From positions 1-64,000 of the forward strand of contig CAWHZU010000007.1 of the NCBI GenBank assembly GCA_963833885.1: 64,000 bases of DNA, written 5' to 3'. This DNA is from JASHPR01 sp963833885 (GTDB lineage Bacteria > Actinomycetota > Actinomycetes > Streptosporangiales > Streptosporangiaceae). The translations under genes were made by a program, and so were the position numbers. The notes under the pieces were generated by a model, which was not told the DNA's origin, ran no database searches, and saw nothing but the letters and a program-made list of their open reading frames with translations. Shown in pieces: positions 40,556-49,718 of the stretch (position 1 is the first letter of the stretch; every line of letters begins with the position of its first letter).

Positions 40556-42943
40556 TCATACGGGGCGCCGCAGGCCTGGCTGCCAGCGGGCGTGCCGCGT
40601 GCCTGCGTCGCCTTCCCTGATCAGCTGCAGCCGCGGCCGCGGGCCGTCGGAGCGGCTGGTCTGCGGCGGCCTGCTCCCGGCCCGCCACGGATCGGGCCAG
40701 GCCGCGGCCGGGCCATCGTAGCCCTGCTCCGCGGCGGCGTGCAGGGTCCAGTTGGGGTTGTAGAGGTGGGCCCGGCCCACCGCGCACAGGTCGGCGCGGC
40801 CGGCCAGGATGATCGAGTTCACGTCGTCGTAGGACGAGATTACGCCGACCGCGATTGTGGCGATCCCGGTCCGGTTGCGGATCGCGTCAGCGAACGGGGT
40901 CTGGTACGACCGGCCGAACGCCGGCTCCTCGTCCGGCGTCACCTGCCCGGTCGACACGTCGATGGCGTCCGCGCCCGCGGCCGACAGCGCCCGCGCGATC
41001 TCGATCGCGTCCTCGCCGGTGATGCCGCCGGGGTACCAGTCGGTGGCGGAGATCCGCACGGTCATCGGCTTGTCCGCAGGCCATATCTCGCGCATCGCGG
41101 CGAACACCTCGAGCGGGTAGCGCAGCCGCCCGGCCAGCGAGCCGCCGTACTCGTCGTCCCGCCGGTTGGTGACCGGCGAGATGAATGACGACAGCAGGTA
41201 GCCGTGGGCGCAGTGCAGCTCGAGCACGTCGAACCCGCTCCGGTCAGCGGCTCGCGTCGCGTTCCGGAAACTCTCTTTGATCCCCGTCAGGTCGGCGCGG
41301 CTGAGCTCCCGCGGGACCTGGCTGACGCCGGGCAGGTAGGGGATCGGGGACGGCGCCGTGACCTCCCAGTTCCCGTCCGGCAGCGGTTCGTCCATGCCCT
41401 CCCACATCAGCCGGGTGGAGCCCTTGCGGCCGGAGTGGCCGAGCTGCAGCCCGATCTTCGCGGTGGAGTTCTGGTGCACGAAGCCGGTGACCCGCCGCCA
41501 GGCGGCCTCGTGCTCGGGTGCGTACATGCCGGCGCAGCCCGGGGTGATCCGGCCCTCCGGGCTGACGCAGACCATCTCGGTCATCACCAGGCCCGCGCCG
41601 CCGAGCGCCTTGCCGCCGAGGTGGACCAGGTGGAAGTCGGACGGCGTGCCGTCGGCCGCCGAGTACATGTCCATCGCAGACACGACCACCCGGTTCTTCA
41701 GCTCCAGGCCGCGCAGCCGCAGCGGCTGGAACATCGGCGGCACCACGTCGCCGTTGCCCATGCCGCGCTTCTTCTCGTGCCCGGCGAACCAGGTGTCGAT
41801 CCGCGCGGCGAACTCCGGGTCGCGCAGCCGCAGGTTGCCGTGGGTGACCCGGCGGCTGCGAGTCATGATGTTGAACGCGAACTGCTCCGGCTCCTGGTCG
41901 GTGTACTGGCCGAGGTTCTCGAACCACTCCAGGCTGGCCTGGGCGGCGCGCTGGGTCGACGCCACGACCGGCTTGCGCTCGGCCTCGTAGGCGGTCAGGG
42001 CAGCATCGAGGTCCGGCTGCTCGTGCACGCACGCTGCGAGGGCCAGCGCGTCCTCCATGGCCAGCTTGGTGCCTGAGCCGATGGAGAAGTGCGCGGTGTG
42101 CGCCGCGTCGCCGAGCAGGATCACGTTGCCGTGCCGCCAGCTTCCGCAGCGCAGCGTGCCGAAGCTGATCCACTTGGAGTTGTTCGCGTGCACGGCGTGG
42201 CCGCGCAGCACGCCGGCGAACAGATCGCGGATCCGCTCGATCGACGCCTCGTCGGAGCGGCCCGGGGGCAGGCCGGGCGGGTCGGGTGGGGCGAGTCTGT
42301 CGAAGCCAGCGGCCTGCCAGACGCTGTCGTGCATCTCCACGATGAACGTGCTGCCGGTCGCGTCGTAGGGGTAGCCGTGGATCTGCATCACGCCATATGG
42401 CGTCTGCTCGATGTAGAACTTGAACGCGTCGAAGACCAGGTCGGTGCCCAGCCACATGTACTTGCATTGCCGGACGTCCAGGTCGGGCCGGAACGTGCCG
42501 GCGAACGCGGCGCGCGTCGCCGAGTTGGCGCCGTCGGCGGCCACCACCAGGTCGTGGCTCGCCGCGAGCGCGACGGGGTCCGGGGCCTCGGCGCAGAAGT
42601 GCACGGTCACGCCCAGCTGGGCGCAGCGCTGCTGCAGGATCTGCAGCAGCCGCCGCCGGCTCAGCGCGGCGAAGCCGTGCCCGCCGCTGGTGATCACCTG
42701 CCCCTTGAAATGGACGTCGATGTCGTCCCAGCGCGCGAACTCACGCTCCATCGCGCGGTACACAGCGGGGTCGGCGTGCTCGATCCCGCCCAGCGTCTCG
42801 TCGGAGAAGACCACACCGAAGCCGAACGTGTCGTCAGCCGCGTTGCGCTCCCAGACGGTGATCTCGCTTCCCGGGTCCAGCTGCCTGGCCAGGGCGGCGA
42901 AGTACAGCCCGCCTGGCCCGCCGCCCACGACCGCGATGCGCAC
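40556..42943 (-). CDS. Bifunctional aryl-CoA monooxygenase/reductase (2-aminobenzoyl-CoA or salicylyl-CoA 5-hydroxylase/oxidoreductase)
   Basis: 795 residues. Residues 1-380 are a class A flavin monooxygenase: GGGPGGLYFAALA (FAD), then HDLVVAADGANSATR and VILLGDAAHTAHFSIGSG. Residues about 410-740 are an Old Yellow Enzyme domain: MFQPLRLRGLELKNRVVVS, LQLGHSGRKGS, HCAHGYLLSSFISP. This fusion is characteristic of 2-aminobenzoyl-CoA monooxygenase/reductase, which hydroxylates and partly reduces the ring in one polypeptide; databases also name it salicylyl-CoA 5-hydroxylase. The ligase, RidA and PaaX genes complete a local module. Downstream beta-oxidation genes are not in the window. ATG at 42943; the last 60 residues are an unusual basic tail. 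Confidence 0.92.
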   Translation of the reverse strand: MRIAVVGGGPGGLYFAALARQLDPGSEITVWERNAADDTFGFGVVFSDETLGGIEHADPAVYRAMEREFARWDDIDVHFKGQVITSGGHGFAALSRRRLLQILQQRCAQLGVTVHFCAEAPDPVALAASHDLVVAADGANSATRAAFAGTFRPDLDVRQCKYMWLGTDLVFDAFKFYIEQTPYGVMQIHGYPYDATGSTFIVEMHDSVWQAAGFDRLAPPDPPGLPPGRSDEASIERIRDLFAGVLRGHAVHANNSKWISFGTLRCGSWRHGNVILLGDAAHTAHFSIGSGTKLAMEDALALAACVHEQPDLDAALTAYEAERKPVVASTQRAAQASLEWFENLGQYTDQEPEQFAFNIMTRSRRVTHGNLRLRDPEFAARIDTWFAGHEKKRGMGNGDVVPPMFQPLRLRGLELKNRVVVSAMDMYSAADGTPSDFHLVHLGGKALGGAGLVMTEMVCVSPEGRITPGCAGMYAPEHEAAWRRVTGFVHQNSTAKIGLQLGHSGRKGSTRLMWEGMDEPLPDGNWEVTAPSPIPYLPGVSQVPRELSRADLTGIKESFRNATRAADRSGFDVLELHCAHGYLLSSFISPVTNRRDDEYGGSLAGRLRYPLEVFAAMREIWPADKPMTVRISATDWYPGGITGEDAIEIARALSAAGADAIDVSTGQVTPDEEPAFGRSYQTPFADAIRNRTGIATIAVGVISSYDDVNSIILAGRADLCAVGRAHLYNPNWTLHAAAEQGYDGPAAAWPDPWRAGSRPPQTSRSDGPRPRLQLIREGDAGTRHARWQPGLRRPV

Positions 42944-43162
42944 GCCGCCTCCCGCCAGTTTGCTCCGCCTCCGACGGTATGTCGTTTAGGCGACGACCGT
43001 CAAGAACACGCGACCCGCACATTTCCGAACAGGGTCGTGGTGCCCACCACCGGGTTAGAGCAGCAGCGGGGGTCCCACCACACTGTTGCGCCATTCCGGC
43101 CGGTGGGCGACACGCCATTCCGGTGCTTCGCTCGGCGCTAATCGGTAGGTACCGTAGAGATC

Positions 43163-45910
43163 ATGGCGACTCGTGCGCCCAGTGGTTCAGCGCGCCCCAA
43201 GAACGCTACGACGCGCTCGAAGGGTGCTACAACCACGCGGTCGCGCTCTACGGGGACCGGGAAGCGGCCGAGCGGCGGGTCCGCTCGCAAGCCGCCGCGG
43301 CGCTCGCGCGGCGGGTCCAAGGCCGCGTACCGCGGCAGAACCGGCGGGCGCCGGTACAGCAAGGCGCCGTCGAGCAACCCGATCGCGATCCTGATCGGCT
43401 GGGCGGTCGCCGCGGTCAGCGGCGTGTGGATGGCTCTCGCGCACACCGTGGGCGCCACTGTGCGAGCGTTCGGGCGGCACGCACGCGACCTCGATCCGGC
43501 GCACCGCAGGGACGGTGTGGGCCTGGCCGCCCTGGGCCTGGCAATCATCATGGCCGCGGTCACCTGGTTCCGCCTCGGCGGTGCGGTTGGCCACGGGCTC
43601 TCGGCCGTGGTGCGGAGCGGGTTCGGCTCGGCCGCGTGGGTGGTGCCGCTCCTGCTGGGCCTGCTCGCCTGGAGGTACCTGCGGCACCCGGACCGGAACG
43701 CGGACACGGCCCGCATGATCATTGGCTGGACGGCGCTGATCATTGGCGTGCTCGGGCTCGTGAACATCGCGCACGGCACGCCGAGGCCCACGGACGGCGT
43801 CGCCGCGATGCGAGGCGCCGGCGGCCTTATCGGCTACGCGGTTTCGGCACCGCTCGTGGCCGCGGTGACGCCGTGGGTCGCGACACCGCTGCTCACGCTC
43901 CTCACCGGGTTCGGCCTCCTGGTCATCACCGGGACGCCGCTGCATCGGGTGCCGAGCAGGCTCGCGGAACTGCACGGCTTCGTCCGCGGCACGCCGGCCG
44001 AGGCTGATGAGGCCGGCGAGATCGCGGCGGAGCCCGGCCGGGCCCGCGGCCAGCTGCCCAGGGGCCGTAAGCGCCGGGAGGCCATCGAGGCGGGCGCCCG
44101 GGATACGCCGTATGACACGCCGCTGATCGGCGGGATCCTGCCCAAGGGCGCGGGGGCCGGAGCGGCCGGGCAGGGCGGTGCGGCCGGGGGCGCCCGGCCC
44201 ATTCCTGGCGATGACGCGATGGCGAGCGAGGCGCTGGCGTTCAGTCCTTCGGGTCCCGGGCAGCCGGGCGCGGGTGCGCCGGAGGTGCCGTGGCCTGATT
44301 CCTCCGCCGGCCCGGAGGCGGGCCCGGAGGGGGCCAGGGCCAGGCCGGGCGAGCCTGCTGAGGCCGGTTCGCTGGGCGCGCCGGGTGGTGTGAAGGACGG
44401 CAAGCCTGAGCAGCTCATGCTGACCGGTGCCAGTGACGCCAGTTACACGCTGCCTCCGGCGGCGCTGCTGCGGCCGGGGACGGCGCCGAAGGCGAAGAGC
44501 CGTGCGAGTGACTTGATGGTTGATGCGCTGCAGGAGGTGTTCCGGCAGTTCGAGGTCGACGCCGAGGTGACCGGGTACACCCGGGGCCCGACGGTGACCC
44601 GGTATGAGATTGAGCTGGCGCCGGCGGTGAAGGTGGAGCGGGTGACGGCGCTGTCGAAGAACATCGCGTACGCGGTGAAGAGCGCGGATGTGCGGATCTT
44701 GTCGCCGATCCCGGGGAAGTCGGCGATCGGGGTGGAGATACCGAACAGCGACCGGGAGATCGTCAGCCTGGGTGACGTGCTGCGTTCGCAGGCGGCGGCC
44801 AGTGATCACCACCCGATGGTGGTGGGACTGGGCAAGAACGTCGAGGGCATGCACGTGGTGGCGAATGTGGCGAAGATGCCGCACATGCTGATCGCGGGGG
44901 CGACGGGTTCGGGTAAGAGCGTGTGCCTGAACGGTCTGATCACCTCGGTTCTGGTGCGGGCGACGCCGGATGAGGTGCGGATGATCCTGATCGACCCGAA
45001 GCGGGTCGAACTCGCCGCTTACCAGGGGATCCCGCATCTGATTACCCCGATCATCACCAATCCCAAGAAGGCCGCGGCGGCGCTGGAGTGGGTGGTCGGG
45101 GAGATGGAGCGCCGCTATGACGATCTGGCGGCGTCGGGGTTCCGGCATCTGGATGACTACAACAAGGCGGTGCGCTCAGGGAAGCTGACCGCGCCGGCCG
45201 GCAGCGACCGGGTGTACGAGCCGTATCCGTATCTGCTGGTGATCGTGGATGAGCTGGCGGACCTGATGATGGTGGCGCCGCGCGACGTGGAGGACTCGGT
45301 CGTGCGGATCACCCAGCTCGCCCGGGCGGCCGGCATCCACCTGGTGCTGGCGACGCAGCGGCCGAGCGTGGACGTGGTTACCGGGCTGATCAAGGCGAAC
45401 GTTCCGTCCCGGCTCGCGTTTGCGACGTCGAGCCTGACTGACAGCCGGGTGATCCTGGATCAGCCGGGCGCCGAGAAGCTGGTCGGGCAAGGTGACTCGC
45501 TGTTCTTGCCGATGGGGGCGAGCAAGCCGCTGCGGCTGCAGAACGCGTTCGTCACCGAGAAGGAGATCCGCGAGGTCGTCGCGCACTGCAAGAAGCAGGC
45601 CGAGCCGACCTACCGCGACGACGTGGCGGAGCAGGAAGCCCACAAACGCGAGATCGACGCCGACATCGGCGACGACCTCGGGTACCTGCTGCAGGCCGCG
45701 GAGCTGGTGGTCAGCACGCAGTTCGGGTCCACCTCGATGCTGCAGCGCAAGCTGCGGGTCGGCTTCGCCAAGGCGGGGCGCCTGATGGATCTGCTGGAAA
45801 GCCGCGGCGTCGTCGGTCCCAGCGAGGGCTCCAAGGCCAGGGATGTGCTGGTCAAGCCCGATGACCTGGCGACGCTGATGGCTTCGCTCCAGGGCAGTCC
45901 CGAGAATTAA
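43163..45910 (+). CDS. ftsK: DNA translocase FtsK
   Basis: 915 residues from ATG 43163. A basic N-terminal tail precedes four or five membrane helices (about 75-270). A Pro/Gly/Ala-rich linker (about 280-430) leads to the motor domain: Walker A GATGSGKSVC, Walker B LVIVDELADLMM. The C-terminal winged gamma domain (MLQRKLRVGFAKAGRLMDLLESRG) recognises KOPS-type DNA. FtsK pumps chromosomes through the division septum and activates dimer resolution. It opens the housekeeping run rodZ-like, rimO, pgsA, pncC, clgR. A hairpin follows at 45912. Confidence 0.96.
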   Translation: MATRAPSGSARPKNATTRSKGATTTRSRSTGTGKRPSGGSARKPPRRSRGGSKAAYRGRTGGRRYSKAPSSNPIAILIGWAVAAVSGVWMALAHTVGATVRAFGRHARDLDPAHRRDGVGLAALGLAIIMAAVTWFRLGGAVGHGLSAVVRSGFGSAAWVVPLLLGLLAWRYLRHPDRNADTARMIIGWTALIIGVLGLVNIAHGTPRPTDGVAAMRGAGGLIGYAVSAPLVAAVTPWVATPLLTLLTGFGLLVITGTPLHRVPSRLAELHGFVRGTPAEADEAGEIAAEPGRARGQLPRGRKRREAIEAGARDTPYDTPLIGGILPKGAGAGAAGQGGAAGGARPIPGDDAMASEALAFSPSGPGQPGAGAPEVPWPDSSAGPEAGPEGARARPGEPAEAGSLGAPGGVKDGKPEQLMLTGASDASYTLPPAALLRPGTAPKAKSRASDLMVDALQEVFRQFEVDAEVTGYTRGPTVTRYEIELAPAVKVERVTALSKNIAYAVKSADVRILSPIPGKSAIGVEIPNSDREIVSLGDVLRSQAAASDHHPMVVGLGKNVEGMHVVANVAKMPHMLIAGATGSGKSVCLNGLITSVLVRATPDEVRMILIDPKRVELAAYQGIPHLITPIITNPKKAAAALEWVVGEMERRYDDLAASGFRHLDDYNKAVRSGKLTAPAGSDRVYEPYPYLLVIVDELADLMMVAPRDVEDSVVRITQLARAAGIHLVLATQRPSVDVVTGLIKANVPSRLAFATSSLTDSRVILDQPGAEKLVGQGDSLFLPMGASKPLRLQNAFVTEKEIREVVAHCKKQAEPTYRDDVAEQEAHKREIDADIGDDLGYLLQAAELVVSTQFGSTSMLQRKLRVGFAKAGRLMDLLESRGVVGPSEGSKARDVLVKPDDLATLMASLQGSPEN

Positions 45911-45911
45911 T

Positions 45912-45946
45912 CCGCAGTTTCTTCCCGCGGCGGGGAACCGCTGCGG
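45912..45946. terminator. Hairpin after ftsK
   Basis: CCGCAG...TTCCC / GGGAA...CTGCGG: a two-part stem starting 2 bases after the stop. Probable terminator or attenuator before the rodZ-like gene. Confidence 0.6.
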
Positions 45947-46142
45947 ACGGTTCGGGAGTCGTAGTAAGGGTAGGGACGCGGATACTTAGAGTGCCGACAA
46001 ACGCGGCTGGTCCTCGCCGGCTTGGCAGGCGGATGTCTACACTTGGTGACCGGTCCCTCACTCAGGGACGCGGAAGAAGATCTCGTTAGCTGTCACCGCA
46101 CCCCCGGGCGGCGCGCAGTTGGACATGGAGCGGAGGCGCGGC

Positions 46143-46874
46143 GTGAGCATCGGTGACACCCTGGCGGAGGCACGACGCCAGGCCGGTCTCACCGTTACGC
46201 AGGTCAGCCAGCGGACCTGCATCCGGGAGACGATCATCCGGGGGATAGAGCGCGGTGACTACTCCGCGTGCGGTGGCGATTTCTACGCTCGCGGGCACAT
46301 TCGCAGCGTGGCCCGCGCCGTGGGCGTCGACCCGGAGCCGCTCATCAGGGAGTACGACCAGACGCAGGGTGCGCCTCGGGCCATCTCCGCCGCGGATGTC
46401 TTCGAGCCCGCCACCCCGATCAAGATCCGGGAACGCCGGCGGCCGAACTGGAGCGCGGCCATGGCGCTGGCGCTCGCGGCGATCGTCGGCTTCGTCGTGT
46501 ACCACTTCGTGTCGGCGTCGCCTGCCGCGCCAACGGCTTCGCACACGGGCGCCACGACGAGGAACGCGACAAAGCACCACCCGACGTCCACGCCCTCGCC
46601 CGCGCAGACGACGCTGACCAATGGCGTGGTGATCCGGCTCTCGGCCACCGAGAACTGCTGGGTGATGCTCACCACTGCCAGCGGGAAGCAGATCTACGAG
46701 GGCATCGTCTCCGCCGGTAGCTCGAAGCACTGGACGGAGAAGCAGGCGGTGAGCCTGATGCTCGGCAACCCGGAGGGCGTGGCGCTGACGGTGAACGGGA
46801 GGAACCCGGTGCCGGCCGGTTCCACCCAGCCGGTCACGCTCACTCTCGGGCCGGGCACCAAGACCTCCAGCTAA
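46143..46874 (+). CDS. RodZ-like protein: HTH, membrane helix, DUF4115
   Basis: 243 residues from GTG 46143 with GGAGG 7 bases upstream. N-terminal helix-turn-helix (LAEARRQAGLTVTQVSQRT, then RGIERGDYSACGGDFYARGH), one membrane helix (AMALALAAIVGFVVYHFV), a Thr/Ser linker and a C-terminal beta domain (VIRLSATENCWVMLTTASG). Relatives of RodZ anchor the MreB skeleton in rods; in actinomycetes this protein lies between ftsK and rimO and its role is less clear. Confidence 0.85.
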   Translation: MSIGDTLAEARRQAGLTVTQVSQRTCIRETIIRGIERGDYSACGGDFYARGHIRSVARAVGVDPEPLIREYDQTQGAPRAISAADVFEPATPIKIRERRRPNWSAAMALALAAIVGFVVYHFVSASPAAPTASHTGATTRNATKHHPTSTPSPAQTTLTNGVVIRLSATENCWVMLTTASGKQIYEGIVSAGSSKHWTEKQAVSLMLGNPEGVALTVNGRNPVPAGSTQPVTLTLGPGTKTSS

Positions 46875-46914
46875 CTGGGCCGTCGGCCCGCTCCTTCCGC
46901 CGCGACCGCTAGCC

Positions 46915-46955
46915 CGGCTCAGCGGTCACCGGTAGCACGGCTCAGCGGTCACCGG
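46915..46955. repeat. 18-base direct repeat before rimO
   Basis: CGGCTCAGCGGTCACCGG at 46915-46932 and 46938-46955, period 23. Lies between the rodZ-like stop and rimO, where the rimO promoter should be. Confidence 0.8.
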
Positions 46956-46993
46956 GTGCCGTCGCACGGACCGAGTTACCGTAGTCTGCCGGT

Positions 46994-48505
46994 GTGTCAT
47001 CGAGCCAGCGCCCAGCACCGTCCGCTCCCGAGCGCAGCGTGAGCCTGGTCACGCTCGGCTGCGCGAGGAACGAGGTCGACTCGGAGGAACTCGCAGCGCG
47101 GCTCGAGGCGGCGGGCTGGACCGTGTCCGACGGCGCCGACGCCGACGTGGTCCTGGTCAACACCTGCGGGTTCATCCAGGCGGCCAAGCAGGAGTCGATC
47201 GACGAGCTGCTCAGCGCGGGATCCGGCGGAGCCAAGGTCGTGGCGGCGGGGTGCCTGGCGGAGCGCTACGGCTCTGAACTCGCCGAGGCGCTGCCCGAGG
47301 CGCAGGTCCTTGGCTTCGACGACTACGGCGACATCGGCGCCAGGCTCGATGCGGTGCTGGCCGGGCAGCGGTGGCCAGCACACACCCCTGGCGACCGCAG
47401 GAAGCTGCTCCCGATCTCCCCGGCCGACCGGCAGGCGGCGGCCGGTGTCCGGCTGCCCGGGCACGGGACGGTCGCGCCTGACCTCCCGCCGGGGGTGGCC
47501 CCGGCGTCCGGCCCGCGGGTGATGCGGCGCAGGCTCGACGGTGGCGTCGTGGCGCCGCTGAAGATCGCATCAGGCTGCGACCGCAGGTGCAGCTTCTGCG
47601 CGATCCCCTCGTTCCGTGGCGCGTTCGTGTCTCGCCTGCCGGCGGACCTGGTCGCCGAGGCGGGCTGGCTGGCGGCCCAGGGGGTGCGTGAGCTGTTCCT
47701 GGTCAGCGAGAACTCCACGTCCTACGGCAAGGACCTGGGTGACCTGAGGCTCCTGGAGGCCGTGCTGCCGCAGCTTGCCGCGGTGCCGGGGATCGAGCGG
47801 GTCCGGGTGAGCTATCTGCAGCCAGCCGAGCTCCGGCCCGGCCTGATCGACGTGATGACGTCCACCGAGGGCGTCGCCCCGTACTTCGACCTGTCCTTCC
47901 AGCACGCCAGCGGCCGGGTGCTGCGCTCGATGCGCCGGTTTGGCGACCGCGAGCAGTTCTGCGCGCTTCTGGACCAGGTCAGGCGGGCGTGCCCGGAGGC
48001 CGGCGTCCGGTCCAACTTCATCGTCGGCTTCCCCGGCGAGACCGAGGACGACGTGGCGGAGCTGCAGCAGTTTCTGTCCGACGCCCGGCTCGACGCCATC
48101 GGCATCTTCGGCTACTCCGACGAGGACGGCACCGAGGCGGCATCCTTGCCCGGGCAGCTGCCCGCCGACGAGGTCGCCCGGCGGGTCGAGGAACTGGCCG
48201 ACCTCGCCGACGAGCTCATGGCACAGCGGGCCGCCGAGCGGCTGGGCGAGACCATCGATGTCCTCATCGAGGAACCGGTCGGCGAGGGACGCTATGGCGG
48301 CCGCGCCGCGCACCAGGCCCCAGAGGTCGACGGCGCCACCGAGGTGCTGTCGAGCGGCCCGCTGGCCGTCGGCGACATAGTCCGGGCCGTGGTGACCGGC
48401 ACCGAGGGCGCCGATCTGGAGGCGGAGGCAACCGGCGGCCCGCCGGCAGATGGTGGCCGGCCCGTGTGGCCGGGGACTGGTGCGGGCCGCATTGAGTCGG
48501 CCTGA
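46994..48505 (+). CDS. rimO: Ribosomal protein S12 methylthiotransferase RimO
   Basis: 503 residues from GTG 46994. MTTase domain cysteines in LGCARNEVDSE, NTCGFIQ and AAGCLAERYG ligate one Fe-S cluster; the radical-SAM CxxxCxxC is CDRRCSFC; a TRAM domain ends the protein. RimO adds the methylthio group to an Asp of S12. Compared with shorter homologues it has an insertion of about 45 residues (about 140-185) rich in Pro/Arg/Gly. pgsA begins inside its last codons. Confidence 0.95.
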   Translation: MSSSQRPAPSAPERSVSLVTLGCARNEVDSEELAARLEAAGWTVSDGADADVVLVNTCGFIQAAKQESIDELLSAGSGGAKVVAAGCLAERYGSELAEALPEAQVLGFDDYGDIGARLDAVLAGQRWPAHTPGDRRKLLPISPADRQAAAGVRLPGHGTVAPDLPPGVAPASGPRVMRRRLDGGVVAPLKIASGCDRRCSFCAIPSFRGAFVSRLPADLVAEAGWLAAQGVRELFLVSENSTSYGKDLGDLRLLEAVLPQLAAVPGIERVRVSYLQPAELRPGLIDVMTSTEGVAPYFDLSFQHASGRVLRSMRRFGDREQFCALLDQVRRACPEAGVRSNFIVGFPGETEDDVAELQQFLSDARLDAIGIFGYSDEDGTEAASLPGQLPADEVARRVEELADLADELMAQRAAERLGETIDVLIEEPVGEGRYGGRAAHQAPEVDGATEVLSSGPLAVGDIVRAVVTGTEGADLEAEATGGPPADGGRPVWPGTGAGRIESA

Positions 48506-49631
48506 CACCGGTGCTGCGGAAGATCGCGGGGCCGGGACGGGCGGCGTTCCGGCGCCAAGCCTGATCAATGTCGCGAACGCGCTGACCGTGGCCCGCCTGT
48601 GCCTGGTGCCGGTGTTCGTAGTGCTGCTGCTGACCGGAGGGGACGCCGCGCGGATCGCGGCCTGCGTGACCTTCGGCGTGGCCTCGGCGACCGACTTCCT
48701 CGACGGTGAGCTGGCGCGCCGGCGCAGCCTGATCACCGACTTCGGCAAGATCGCGGATCCGATCGCGGACAAGGCGCTGACCGGCTCGGCACTGATCGTG
48801 CTGTCGGCCCTCGGCGAGCTGCCCTGGTGGGTGACGGGCGTGATCCTGTTCCGCGAGGTGGCCGTGACCGGCCTGCGGTTCTGGGTCATATCGCACGGCG
48901 TCATCGCGGCCAGCCGCGGCGGCAAGGCGAAGACGCTGCTTCAGGTGGTCGCGATCGCCCTGTACATCCTGCCCGGGCCGTTCCAGATTGCCCGCGAGCT
49001 GGTGATGGCGGCCGCGCTGGTCGTGACGGTGCTGACCGGCGCGGACTACGTGGCCCGCGCGGCCCGGCTGCGCCGGGCCGGCGCAGCCCGGCCGGGCGGC
49101 ATAGGAGGGACCCATGGAATCCGGCAAGGACGCCAGTGCGTTGTCCGAGGAGGTGATCGACCTGCTCAGGGCGCGCGGCGACACGATCGCGGTCGCCGAG
49201 TCGCTCACCGGGGGGATGCTCGCGGCGTCGCTGACCGCGATTCCTGGGGCGTCCGCGGCCTTCCGGGGCGGGATCGTGCCGTACGCGACCAGCCTGAAGG
49301 CGGTGCTGCTCGGCGTTCCTGCCGCGCTGCTGGACAGCCATGGCGCCGTACATCCCGACGTGGCCAGGGCGATGGCCGACGGGGTGCGGAGCCGCCTGGG
49401 CGCGACGGTCGGCGCCGCGACGACGGGCGTGGCCGGCCCGGACCCGCAGGACGGCCACCCGGTGGGCACGGTCTACATCGCGGTCAGCGCGGGCGGCGAC
49501 ACGGGCGTGCGGTCGCTGGCGCTCGCGGGCGGCCGGCAGCAGATCCGGGAGGCCACCGTGGAGCAGTTGCTCGGCATGCTGATCTGCAGATTGCGGGAAG
49601 ACAACATATGATTACAGCGTTACGTCGGTGA
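48480..49631 (+). CDS. pgsA: CDP-diacylglycerol-glycerol-3-phosphate 3-phosphatidyltransferase, stop codon missing
   Basis: Start GTG 48480 (GGGGAC upstream) overlaps rimO by 26 bases; ATG 48450 is possible. The core (to about residue 205) is a normal PgsA with five or six helices and the complete CDP-alcohol phosphotransferase motif DFLDGELARRRS...GKIADPIADK. It makes phosphatidylglycerol phosphate in the membrane. After DYVARAARLRRAGAARPGG no stop occurs. The frame runs on for 175 residues of Arg/Gly-rich sequence, antiphase through the whole pncC gene, to 49631. A +1 shift before 49100 would end the protein at TAG 49102-49104 with a normal length of about 207 residues. Confidence 0.85.
   Translation: MRAALSRPDTGAAEDRGAGTGGVPAPSLINVANALTVARLCLVPVFVVLLLTGGDAARIAACVTFGVASATDFLDGELARRRSLITDFGKIADPIADKALTGSALIVLSALGELPWWVTGVILFREVAVTGLRFWVISHGVIAASRGGKAKTLLQVVAIALYILPGPFQIARELVMAAALVVTVLTGADYVARAARLRRAGAARPGGIGGTHGIRQGRQCVVRGGDRPAQGARRHDRGRRVAHRGDARGVADRDSWGVRGLPGRDRAVRDQPEGGAARRSCRAAGQPWRRTSRRGQGDGRRGAEPPGRDGRRRDDGRGRPGPAGRPPGGHGLHRGQRGRRHGRAVAGARGRPAADPGGHRGAVARHADLQIAGRQHMITALRR
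49114..49611 (+). CDS. pncC: CinA C-terminal-like nicotinamide-nucleotide amidohydrolase
   Basis: 165 residues from ATG 49114 with AGGAGG 7 bases upstream. Single CinA_C domain: VAESLTGGMLAASLTAIPGAS, GIVPYATSLKAVLLGV, TTGVAGPDPQDGHPVGTVY. It deamidates nicotinamide mononucleotide to nicotinate mononucleotide. The N-terminal CinA domain is absent, as in the short form common in actinobacteria. The pgsA reading frame passes through the entire gene in another phase. Confidence 0.92.
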   Translation: MESGKDASALSEEVIDLLRARGDTIAVAESLTGGMLAASLTAIPGASAAFRGGIVPYATSLKAVLLGVPAALLDSHGAVHPDVARAMADGVRSRLGATVGAATTGVAGPDPQDGHPVGTVYIAVSAGGDTGVRSLALAGGRQQIREATVEQLLGMLICRLREDNI

Positions 49632-49718
49632 ACACGCGGCTGTGCCCTCTCCCGCGCCGTCCGTATGGGCAGGTACGGTGGAGGTGTCGGCAGATGGTTT
49701 CGGGAAGGGAGTGTGGCG

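Noticed and set aside
29449..43162. Integrated mobile element at the catabolic block
   Set aside because: No integrase, transposase, terminal inverted repeat or flanking direct repeat was seen at either edge; kept only as an accessory block.
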